Notes under the pieces: model-generated | What the model saw: the letters and a program-made list of their open reading frames with translations, nothing else | Told to the model about the DNA's origin: nothing | Database searches by the model: none | In this document: one piece after another, positions 23,303 through 30,095 of the stretch | Layout of the letters: each line of letters opens with the position of its first letter | Numbering within the stretch: the first letter of the stretch is position 1 | Program-made: the position numbers and the translations under genes | Source of the DNA: RUG13615 sp040307715 | GTDB lineage: Bacteria; Bacillota; Clostridia; Peptostreptococcales; Anaerovoracaceae | Direction: 5' to 3' | Length of the DNA: 30,095 nt | NCBI GenBank assembly: GCA_040307715.1 | Contig: JAWRJC010000109.1 | Coordinates: 1-30,095, forward strand

Positions 23303-23336
23303 AAACAGGCTCGTGATTCCCATGAGTCTGTTTTTA
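23303..23336 (+). terminator. Rho-independent terminator of the ABC unit
   Basis: AAACAGGCTCGTG, loop ATTCC, CATGAGTCTGTTT (two G-T pairs) and a T-run. Confidence 0.8.
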
Positions 23337-23387
23337 TGAGAATCGCTCTGCGCAAAGCGGAGATATCGATAAGAAGGAGAAAAATCT

Positions 23388-24758
23388 ATGCGGTATGACG
23401 TGATGATCATCGGCGCCGGTCCGGGCGGCATCTTCTCGGCTTACGAACTGGCGGAGAAGCATCCGGACCTTAAGATCGCGGTCTTCGAGGCAGGCCATAC
23501 GCTGGAGAAGCGCAAGTGCCCCATCGACGGCAAGAAGATCAAAAGCTGCATCAACTGTCCGACCTGTGCCATCATGAACGGGTTTGGCGGCGCAGGCGCG
23601 TTTTCGGACGGCAAATACAACATCACCAACGATTTCGGCGGCACGCTCTACGAGTATATCGGCCGTGACAAGGCGATCGAGCTGATGGAGTATGTCGATG
23701 AGATCAACTGCAAATACGGCGGTGCGCAGACAAAGATGTACAGCACGGCCGGGACTTCGTTCAAGAAGATCTGCATGCAGAACAAACTGACCTTGCTCGA
23801 TGCTTCCGTGCGCCATCTCGGCACGGACATCAACTACATCGTGCTGGGCAACCTGTACAACGAACTGAAGGACAAGGTGGATTTCTACTTTGATACCCCG
23901 GTCGACCGCATCGATTTGCTGGAAGACGGGTACTGCGTGCGGTGTGCGAAGGGTCTGTTTGAAGGTAGATACTGTGTCATTTCCGTCGGCCGCAGCGGCA
24001 GCAAATGGATGGAGCACGTCTGTGAGGATCTTGGCATCGAGACCAATTCCAACCGTGTCGACCTCGGCGTGCGCGTGGAGATCCCGGCGGTCATTTTTGA
24101 CAACATCACCGATGAACTCTACGAGAGCAAGATCGTCTACCGCACCGAAAAATTCGAAGACAACGTCCGTACGTTCTGCATGAACCCGCACGGCATCGTC
24201 GTCAATGAGAACACCAACGGCATCGTGACGGTCAACGGGCACAGTTTTGAAGATGAGAAAAAGAAGACGGAGAACACCAACTTCGCGCTGCTCGTCTCCA
24301 AGCACTTCTCGCTGCCGTTCAAAGACAGCAACGGCTACGGCGAGAGCATCGCGCGCCTGTCCAATATGCTGGGCGGCGGTGTCATCGTGCAGCGGTTCGG
24401 CGATCTGGAGCGTGGCCGCAGAAGTACGGAAAAGCGCATCGGCGAGAGCACCGTCCAGCCGACGCTGGCAGCGACCCCGGGCGATCTGAGCCTGGTCCTG
24501 CCCAAGCGCATTCTCGACGGCATCATCGAAATGATCTACGCGCTCGACAAGATCGCGCCGGGCGTTGCGAACGATGATACGCTGCTGTACGGCGTGGAAG
24601 TCAAATTCTATAACATGGAAGTCCAGCTGGACGAGAACCTGATGACAAAGTACGAAGGGCTCTATGTCATCGGCGACGGCAGTGGCGTCACGCACTCGCT
24701 GTCCCACGCGTCCGCGAGCGGCGTCTACGTCGCGCAGCACATCGCTGCTTCCTTGTAG
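23388..24758 (+). CDS. COG2509-type FAD-dependent dehydrogenase with cysteine cluster
   Basis: A 456-residue flavoprotein. The N-terminal Rossmann motif MIIGAGPGGIFSAYEL binds FAD, and GLYVIGDGSGVTHSLSHA near the C-terminus is the second FAD contact. Cysteines C44, C54, C57 and C60 are spaced like an iron-sulfur or metal site and precede GFGGAGAFSDGKYN, a hallmark of the uncharacterised COG2509 family. The reaction is unknown; relatives are annotated as NAD(FAD)-utilising dehydrogenases. It has its own promoter and an AAGGAG site, and it ends 6 bases before the end of the convergent etfA. Confidence 0.88.
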   Translation: MRYDVMIIGAGPGGIFSAYELAEKHPDLKIAVFEAGHTLEKRKCPIDGKKIKSCINCPTCAIMNGFGGAGAFSDGKYNITNDFGGTLYEYIGRDKAIELMEYVDEINCKYGGAQTKMYSTAGTSFKKICMQNKLTLLDASVRHLGTDINYIVLGNLYNELKDKVDFYFDTPVDRIDLLEDGYCVRCAKGLFEGRYCVISVGRSGSKWMEHVCEDLGIETNSNRVDLGVRVEIPAVIFDNITDELYESKIVYRTEKFEDNVRTFCMNPHGIVVNENTNGIVTVNGHSFEDEKKKTENTNFALLVSKHFSLPFKDSNGYGESIARLSNMLGGGVIVQRFGDLERGRRSTEKRIGESTVQPTLAATPGDLSLVLPKRILDGIIEMIYALDKIAPGVANDDTLLYGVEVKFYNMEVQLDENLMTKYEGLYVIGDGSGVTHSLSHASASGVYVAQHIAASL

Positions 24759-24764
24759 GAAGCG

Positions 24765-25685
24765 TTACGAAAGCCTGGCGAGTTCTTCGAGAACCGCTGT
24801 CCAGTCTCCGCACACGAAAGCGTCGGCTTGCTTTGCAAGCGGCGCTTTTTCATCTGTGTTGACCGCGATGATCGTCCTGCTCTGCGCAATGCCGGCCATG
24901 AACGCGGCCGAGCCGCTGGCACCGCAAACCAGACACACCTGCGGATGCACGAGCGTGCCGCTGACGCCGATCAGCCGGTCGAGAGGCAGCCAGCCGTTCA
25001 TGACGGCGGGCCGGGTGCCGCCCGCAGCTGCACCGAGCTTTTCCGCCAGTTCGAGGAATCGCTCAGCTTTGGCAGGACTGCCGAGCCCGCGGCCGCCGGC
25101 CAGGATGAACGATGCGTCTGCCAGTCCGGTGTCTTCCGGCGGGGGAAGGACCTGCCTATCGGAACCGTGAAGAGGATCTTCTTCGGAGGGGAGATATTCC
25201 ATGGTTTTTTGGGGCATCAACCCGAACGTGTGCGCTGTTGTTTCGGGGTCCGCTTCCGGCAGACTGCTGTCAAGCGCCAGGAAGAAGGGACCTTTTTCCA
25301 GCGTGAATGTGCCGGTGAGATGACCGTTGTAGATCGTCCGGTCAACCAGCACGGCGCCGGCGTTGTCCTGTTCATCGCAGTTTTCCTGCGCCGGGTCCCC
25401 GGAAATGGAAAGTACGTCGGTCATCGATGTGCCGCCTTTGCGTACCGAAAGACGGACAGCGAGTTCTTCGCTGTCTGCGCCGGGTGCAAGCAGGACCAGA
25501 TCACTGAGGATCTCTTTTTCGAGAATATCCAGAACGGATTCCATCCGGGGCGGTCCGTCCAGTACAAAGACAACGCCGCCGGTCGGCGCAAGCCCGCACT
25601 TCTTAAGGAAGGCACTGATCACTCTGCGTTCGTGTTCAAACCGGGGCGAGCCGGCGAACAGGATGATGGAAAAAAATCTGTTCAT
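24765..25685 (-). CDS. Electron transfer flavoprotein alpha subunit-like
   Basis: A 306-residue EtfA-like protein. The C-terminal FAD domain is recognisable: ILAGGRGLGSPAKAERFLEL, RPAVMNGWLPLDRLIG, and ending AINTD-like AVNTDEKAPLAKQADAFVCGD. The stretch that usually reads ISGAxQHxAG is ASGSAAFMAG here, so FAD contacts may differ from classic ETFs. The N-terminal half is weakly conserved. Its ATG overlaps the stop of the EtfB-like gene (ATGA) and has GGAGGTG upstream, showing translational coupling. It would pass electrons between a flavin dehydrogenase and an acceptor; the co-encoded FAD oxidase and the acyl-CoA dehydrogenase further right are possible partners. Confidence 0.85.
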   Translation of the reverse strand: MNRFFSIILFAGSPRFEHERRVISAFLKKCGLAPTGGVVFVLDGPPRMESVLDILEKEILSDLVLLAPGADSEELAVRLSVRKGGTSMTDVLSISGDPAQENCDEQDNAGAVLVDRTIYNGHLTGTFTLEKGPFFLALDSSLPEADPETTAHTFGLMPQKTMEYLPSEEDPLHGSDRQVLPPPEDTGLADASFILAGGRGLGSPAKAERFLELAEKLGAAAGGTRPAVMNGWLPLDRLIGVSGTLVHPQVCLVCGASGSAAFMAGIAQSRTIIAVNTDEKAPLAKQADAFVCGDWTAVLEELARLS

Positions 25686-26524
25686 CGGCGCACCTCCGGG
25701 AGTTCTCTGAGATATGTTTCATAAAGGATCTTTGCGGTCTCCGCGGCATCTTTGCCTTCGATCCGCTCTCCCTGTCTGGCGTTATTGACCGGTGTCATCC
25801 CGCTCAGTTCTATGCAGGATGACGACGCGCTGCAGGCATCTTCCGCCATCAGCTTCTCCGGTGTGATCACGGTGATTTCTCTCCCCGAAGCTTCTTTGCG
25901 CTGCCGCAGGGTCGGGACGCGGAGCAGTGCGCCGGGCACGTCGCCGATGGAAAGGAGCAGCGGGAGATCTACGGTCTCTGCAACAGCCTGCCCGAATGTG
26001 GTGTGGCAGACGGTCAGTCTGCCGGGATGCGGGAAGGAGAATCCGCTGACCTGCTTGAGCAGCGGCATATGCAGATACTCCGCCAGCAGATAAGGCGTTT
26101 TCTTGTTGCCGCCGTCGGGACTTTGGCCGCCCAGCACGATCAGGTCGTAGGGGCCGGTCTTCGCGCAGTATGCGGCGATGGCAGCGGCGGTTTGTTCCGC
26201 CCGAAACGGATCCGGCGTACCGTCGATCCGGACGCAGTCGTCATAGCCGAGCGCCGCGAGCGTGCGGAGCGCTTTCCCGGAGACTTCGGGACCGAAGGTG
26301 AGGGCGGTAAGGTGAACGTCCGCGGCGCTGTCTGCGGGCGATTCCTTAAGAAACGCATCTCTGGCGCGCAGCGTCAGTTCCAGCCCGCTCTCGCTGTATG
26401 GGTCGATCTCCTGTTTGATATACGAAAAATCAAAAACACCGGTGGCGGCGCCGGAGGCCCAGTCGGCCTCCGGGACGGCGTCAAAGTCCGGTGTTGTTTT
26501 GAAGCAATTGAGTATTCTGATCAT
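25682..26524 (-). CDS. Electron transfer flavoprotein beta subunit-like
   Basis: A 280-residue EtfB-like protein. IDPYSESGLELTLRARD, ALTFGPEVSGKALRTLAALG and YDLIVLGGQSPDGGNKKTPY are the adenine-nucleotide-binding features of EtfB/FixA proteins. Two starts are possible: a GTG at 26539 that overlaps the preceding stop (TAGTG) and an ATG at 26524 (MIRILNCFK). Neither has a clear Shine-Dalgarno; the ATG is chosen because ETF beta subunits start at this strand. It lies between the truncated FAD oxidase and EtfA in the order oxidase-etfB-etfA, the order of an electron-bifurcating or confurcating dehydrogenase module. Confidence 0.83.
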   Translation of the reverse strand: MIRILNCFKTTPDFDAVPEADWASGAATGVFDFSYIKQEIDPYSESGLELTLRARDAFLKESPADSAADVHLTALTFGPEVSGKALRTLAALGYDDCVRIDGTPDPFRAEQTAAAIAAYCAKTGPYDLIVLGGQSPDGGNKKTPYLLAEYLHMPLLKQVSGFSFPHPGRLTVCHTTFGQAVAETVDLPLLLSIGDVPGALLRVPTLRQRKEASGREITVITPEKLMAEDACSASSSCIELSGMTPVNNARQGERIEGKDAAETAKILYETYLRELPEVRR

Positions 26525-26538
26525 TGTACTTTGCGGCA

Positions 26539-27582
26539 CTAGAAATGCCAGGGGTTCTCTTTATCGTGCTTGATCGGGATCAGTGTTCCCATATTCATGA
26601 TACCATTCGGGTCAAATGCCTTCTTGAGCGTTTCGAGCATGTAGAAGGACGAACCGTATTCCTCCCAGACCATGTGCGCACGCGCTTTGCCAAGACCGTG
26701 GTGATGCGCGATGCTGCCGCCGAAGCGGACCGCTTCTTCGCAGATGATGCGGTTGATCAGGTTGTGGTACTTGTTGATTTCTTCTTCCGGTGTGCAGTCG
26801 ACGACATTGTAATAGTAGACAAAGTAGACGTTGGTGCCGTTGATGTAGCTGTGGGAAGAATGACCGCCGATCATGGTCAGGTCGGGCACTTCGTTGGTGA
26901 TGCGCTCGACGACGGCTTTGTAGATATCGTAGATGCAATCCCAGCAGCCGGAGATCTCGGTGGTGATGCCGATGTTGTCCGTAGCCTTGATTTCTTCTCT
27001 TTCCTGCGCGATCTGCTCGGCGCCCCAGTTGAGGTGGTCAAACCACTTTTCGATCAGAGCGGGGTCGACCGGCGTGACACCTTCGATGCCTCTGACGATC
27101 TCATCAATGCCTTCCGCGGTCGCTTTCGTGATCGCCGCGGGGCCTTCCGCCATGAACAGAAGAACATTTTCATCGTCCGCCCAGTCGAAGTTCATTGCGG
27201 CATCCTGCAGGTCGTACAGTCTGGCGACGGAGGGTTTGTATCCCTGCACCATGACTTCGCGCAGCGCGTCAAAGCCCTTTTCCATTTCTTTGATGCGGTA
27301 GCCGAGGAAGATATTGTTCTCGGGCTGGTATTTGAACAATTTGACGGTGACTTCCGTGATGAAGCACAGTGCGCCTTCGTTACCCATCACGATGTGACGG
27401 ATGTCCGGACCGACGGAGCGGCGCGGAACATTCTTGATGCGGCAGATCTCACCGTTCGGGAAGACGACTTCGCAGCCGACGATCATGTCCTCGATGGCGC
27501 CGTACAGCGTCGAGAACTGGCCGATGCTTCTCGTGGCGACCAGACCGCCCATCTGAGCCAGCGGCTTGGACTGCGGCGAAGC
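26539..27582 (-). pseudogene. FAD-linked oxidase (GlcD/alkyl-DHAP synthase type), N-terminus missing
   Basis: About 345 C-terminal residues of a COG0277 oxidase. Recognisable parts are QMGGLVATRSIGQFSTLYG and AIEDMIVGCEVVFPNG (end of the FAD domain), SIAHHHGLGKAR (the His-rich active-site motif of alkyl-DHAP synthase-type enzymes), and FDPNGIMNMGTLIP at the end. The first ~130-180 residues, including the main FAD pyrophosphate loop, are absent. The frame stays open to 27771, but that extension is antisense to a glycerol dehydrogenase fragment and has no family resemblance. The break is near 27575-27600. With neither N-terminus nor promoter, the protein and the etf genes behind it may be unexpressed, unless the junction is an assembly artefact. 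Confidence is high for family and truncation, not for cause. Confidence 0.75.
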
Positions 27583-28024
27583 GGCAAAGCAGGCCAATGA
27601 AGCGCACAGGGTCGATGCAGCGCTCGAAGCGGTCATCGAGGCCAATACGCTGATGAGCGGGCTCGGGTTTGAAAACGTGGGCTGCGCGGCGTCCCATGTG
27701 ATCTGCAACGGCATCAGCGCGACACCGGAAGGCGGCAAAGCCCTCCACGGGGAAAAGGTTGCGTACGGCATCCTCTGTCAGCTGACCGCGGAAGGGGAAC
27801 AGGAAGCGCTGTCGGAAGTCCGGACATTCTACCGGAAGGTGGGATTGCCGCTGCGGCTGGCTGATCTGGGCGTTCCCGCCACGGAGGAGAATCTGCGGAT
27901 CATTTCCGCGGACACAAAAGATACCGAGTGGCTCCGTGAGCCGTTTGAGATGGATGATGAGAAAGTCTATCAGCTCCTGCTCGCGGTGGAAGAGGCCGGC
28001 AGGGCGGAACTGCAGAGCGAATAA
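27575..28024 (+). pseudogene. Glycerol dehydrogenase C-terminal remnant
   Basis: About 145 C-terminal residues of an iron-type glycerol dehydrogenase: ALEAVIEANTLMSGLGFEN, then ALHGEKVAYGILCQL and VGLPLRLADLG. In the full enzyme (about 360 residues) these follow an NAD domain of ~220 residues, which is missing. The first metal-site His region (usually AAAHAIHNG) reads AASHVICNG, and the HGEKVA histidine is kept. The only possible start is a TTG at 27566 without a binding site, and there is an in-frame stop at 27554. It breaks at the same point as the opposing FAD oxidase, so both were cut by one event or one misassembly. Confidence 0.75.
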
Positions 28025-28057
28025 CAAAGAGGAAGACAGCAAGGGGAAACAGACAGC

Positions 28058-28825
28058 ATGAAACCACTGATCTTGGTCGTGAACGATGACGGAATAGAAG
28101 CCCCGGGGTTTGCTGCCGCTGTGCGGGCGGCACGCGGGTTCGGCGAGGTGCTGGCGGTCGCGCCGGCAGGTCAGCAGACCGCGATGGGCAGAGCCTATCC
28201 GCGGTATCCGGACCTGGGAATCATAGAGGAAACGACGATGGATTTCGGGGATGAGATTATCAAAGCCTATGCCGTGCACAGTTCTCCGGCGCATGCCGTC
28301 TGTTACGGGGTCATGGAACTGGCACCGCGCAGACCGGATCTGGTGGTCAGCGGGATCAATCACGGTGCGAATCTGGGTATGTCGATCACATGCAGCGGGA
28401 CGATCGGCGCCTGTTTGGAGGCGATGAGCGAGGGGATCCCGGCGGTGGCACTGTCACTGGAGACGGGGTCCGCACAGATCATGACAGCGACCCGGGACGT
28501 CTGTTTTAAAGACGCCGAACAGGCGGGCGCGTATTGGATCGGACGCGTCCTGCGGGAAGGGATGCCGCGAGAGTGTGAGATCCTCAATATCAATATTCCC
28601 GGCTGTCCGGTGGCGCCGGAAGCGTACCGGATCACCTGTCTGGATCGCCAGAACTACTATGTAATGAAACAGCCATCGCCGCGAGACCGTACAAAACCAT
28701 ATACGATCGATTTTGAGATTGAGATCGATAAGGAAACGCTTTTTGAAGACGGAGATATCCGCTGTGTCTGCATAGACCGGCTGACATCTATCACGCCGCT
28801 GAGCTGGGATATGACAAAGCGATAG
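28058..28825 (+). CDS. surE: SurE-family 5'/3'-nucleotidase
   Basis: A 255-residue phosphatase that removes phosphate from nucleoside monophosphates. The metal-binding N-terminus LVVNDDGIEAPG (N9, D10, D11), VAPAGQQT, VVSGINHGANLG and SGTIGACLEAMSEGIPAVALS are the SurE signatures; length is normal. The usual serine after the APxxQ region appears to be threonine. AAGGGG lies ahead of the ATG. An acyl-CoA dehydrogenase gene follows after 15 bases with a GAGGAG site, so the two are co-transcribed, possibly with read-through from the glycerol dehydrogenase remnant. Confidence 0.93.
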   Translation: MKPLILVVNDDGIEAPGFAAAVRAARGFGEVLAVAPAGQQTAMGRAYPRYPDLGIIEETTMDFGDEIIKAYAVHSSPAHAVCYGVMELAPRRPDLVVSGINHGANLGMSITCSGTIGACLEAMSEGIPAVALSLETGSAQIMTATRDVCFKDAEQAGAYWIGRVLREGMPRECEILNINIPGCPVAPEAYRITCLDRQNYYVMKQPSPRDRTKPYTIDFEIEIDKETLFEDGDIRCVCIDRLTSITPLSWDMTKR

Positions 28826-28840
28826 CGCGAGGAGTAAACG

Positions 28841-29950
28841 ATGCAATACAGGATGACAGAATATGGGGAAGATATCCTGAGCGATATCACGGCATTCTGC
28901 GAACGGGAGGTCATGCAGCAGGCAAGGGAGGCGGATCATACCCGCGTTTTTCCGCGGGAGATCTATGAGGCAGCCTCCCGGATGGGGCTTGAGAGCCTTG
29001 CCGTGCCGGAGGCGTACGGCGGACCGGGACTGACGCTGCAGGAGCAGGCGGCAATCCTGGAAAATGTCGCCGGGTTCGATGCCGGTCTGGCTGTTTCCCT
29101 GCTGGCGAACAGCCTGTCCTGGACATGCGCGGAACGTTTTGGCAGTGAAGCTGTCCGGGAAACAGCTGCCGGGCTGCTGCTCAGCAAAGGCCCCGGCGCG
29201 TTCTGCCTGACAGAAGAGCAGGGCGGAAGTGATCTTCATCTGCTGCGCATGGCTGCGGTCAGATGCGAAGAAGGATACCGGATCGACGGGAGCAAGCGGT
29301 TCGTGACCAACGGGGGGATCGCCGGACACTATACTGTCTTTGCGAAGACAGAGGAAGGGCTGACCGCATTCCTTTTGCCGCGCAGTCTGCCCGGGATCAC
29401 GGCAGGTCCGGAGGAGGACAAACTCGGCATCCGCAATGCCAGCACCTGTGAAGTGTACTTCGATCGTGTGTGCGTGCCGGCAGACATGGTGATCGGAGAA
29501 CCCGGAAACGGGAAAGCGGTCGCTGCTGCAGCGCTCACGGTTGGCAGAGCACTCTGCGGAGCGGCAGCGGTCGGAGTCGCGCAGCGCGCGAAGGATGAAG
29601 CGAAGGCCTGGAGTGAAGAACGAATGCAGAGCGCGGGACCGCTGTCGGATCTTCCTGTTGTCCGTGCCAGACTGGAAGAGATGGAAGACAGGATCCGGGA
29701 AGCCAGAGAGAAATGCTGCCGCGCGCTGGAATACCTGGAACAGGGGACGGAGGCCGCGCCGGATGCCGCAGCAGCAAAGTGCTTTGCCGCGGATACAGCC
29801 GTCCATTGTGCGGAAGAATGTCTGCAGACATTCGGCGGCAATGGATACTGTGAGGCGTTTCCCGCCGAAAAACTGCTGCGGGATGCACTTGTGTTCCGGA
29901 TCATCGAAGGTTCGAATGATGTGCTCCGGCAGATCGCGGAAAGGGACTGA
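28841..29950 (+). CDS. Acyl-CoA dehydrogenase family protein
   Basis: A 369-residue FAD enzyme of the acyl-CoA dehydrogenase superfamily, which oxidises acyl-CoA to enoyl-CoA and gives electrons to ETF. Signatures are GLESLAVPEAYGG, AFCLTEEQGGSD (flavin contact), GSKRFVTNGG, GIRNASTCEVYFDRV, and near the end LQTFGGNGY and RIIEGSNDVLR with the usual catalytic glutamate at E356. It is slightly shorter than the usual ~380 residues, with no missing motif. The ETF genes a few kb away on the other strand are possible partners. Substrate chain length cannot be read. Confidence 0.92.
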   Translation: MQYRMTEYGEDILSDITAFCEREVMQQAREADHTRVFPREIYEAASRMGLESLAVPEAYGGPGLTLQEQAAILENVAGFDAGLAVSLLANSLSWTCAERFGSEAVRETAAGLLLSKGPGAFCLTEEQGGSDLHLLRMAAVRCEEGYRIDGSKRFVTNGGIAGHYTVFAKTEEGLTAFLLPRSLPGITAGPEEDKLGIRNASTCEVYFDRVCVPADMVIGEPGNGKAVAAAALTVGRALCGAAAVGVAQRAKDEAKAWSEERMQSAGPLSDLPVVRARLEEMEDRIREAREKCCRALEYLEQGTEAAPDAAAAKCFAADTAVHCAEECLQTFGGNGYCEAFPAEKLLRDALVFRIIEGSNDVLRQIAERD

Positions 29951-29981
29951 CACGAAGAGCCGGATAACGGAAGACCAAATA

Positions 29982-30010
29982 AAAAAGTACATCCCGGGGA
30001 TGTACTTTTT
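29982..30010. terminator. Bidirectional Rho-independent terminator
   Basis: AAAAAGTACATCCC is followed directly by GGGGATGTACTTTTT, with A- and T-runs on both sides. It serves the acyl-CoA dehydrogenase unit and the convergent gene at the right edge. Confidence 0.85.
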
Positions 30011-30047
30011 GTTTACAGTGAAACCGCTGCGGATACCGCACCGGTTG

Positions 30048-30095
30048 CTATGCGGTGATGACTCTGGCGCTGATGATGCCGTCGATCAGTTCGAG
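30048..30095 (-). CDS. C-terminal end of a gene running off the right edge
   Basis: On the minus strand the frame entering from the right reads LELIDGIISARVITA and then TAG. It is followed by a terminator at 29982-30010, which supports a real gene end. Such an ending is compatible with a C-terminal ACT domain, but 15 residues are too few for a call. Confidence 0.4.
   Translation of the reverse strand, partial: LELIDGIISARVITA

Noticed and set aside
20663..23431. 922-residue open frame on the minus strand opposite the ABC genes
   Set aside because: It mirrors well-recognised ABC ATPase and FtsX permease genes, has no family features, and long antisense frames are expected with the GC-rich third positions of this genome.
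27583..27771. N-terminal extension of the FAD oxidase frame
   Set aside because: It is the antisense of the glycerol dehydrogenase remnant and shows no oxidase similarity, so it is not a true N-terminus.

Overview
This window looks like a chromosomal segment of an anaerobic, gut- or rumen-type Clostridia (Firmicutes) with fairly high GC (high fifties by eye). The reasons are strong AAGGAGG-type ribosome binding sites, short-spacer lipoprotein signals, an ETF plus FAD-oxidase module, an aldo/keto reductase with a two-cluster ferredoxin tail, Rho-independent terminators after many units, and a CCA-encoding tRNA-Ser. No phage, insertion sequence, CRISPR or rRNA was seen. The taxonomic call is inference.

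Layout. 1-386: the 3' end of threonine synthase. 448-1548: a LuxR-type regulator. About 1625-13120: a catabolic island. It starts with a divergent pair, an EutB-like PLP dehydratase (minus) and an EutA-like Asp/Glu-racemase-fold enzyme (plus), the latter followed by an iron-sulfur aldo/keto reductase. After a terminator and a structured 260-bp gap come an M20 amidohydrolase, a creatinase-fold M24 hydrolase resembling ectoine hydrolase (EutD/DoeA), TRAP subunits Q, M and P, a second EutD/DoeA-like paralogue, a RidA deaminase and an EamA-type permease. 13210-13950: a lipoprotein with two cystatin-like repeats. 13982-14069: tRNA-Ser(GGA). 14214-16157: glutamine-dependent NAD synthase. 16392-20004: a membrane-anchored 5'-nucleotidase, an XTP/dITP pyrophosphatase and a YihY-family membrane protein. 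20147-23254: an ABC ATPase and an FtsX-type permease behind a strong promoter with a palindromic operator. 23388-24758: a COG2509-type flavoprotein. 24765-27580 (minus): EtfA, EtfB and an N-terminally truncated FAD oxidase. The FAD oxidase abuts, head to head, an N-terminally truncated glycerol dehydrogenase remnant. 28058-29950: SurE and an acyl-CoA dehydrogenase. A minus-strand gene runs off the right edge.

How it may work together. The island reads as uptake (TRAP) followed by ring opening (two EutD-like hydrolases), deacylation (M20 enzyme in place of EutE), and processing of a hydroxy-amino acid (EutB-like dehydratase, EutA-like enzyme, RidA for enamine products), with a reductase to handle carbonyl products. 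The closest known pathway is ectoine/5-hydroxyectoine catabolism, described mainly from aerobic Proteobacteria. EutC, EutE and the DoeC/DoeD enzymes are absent here, so the exact substrate is open. This is the main candidate for something undescribed. The second notable feature is the hybrid junction near 27.58 kb, which is either a real rearrangement or an assembly misjoin.
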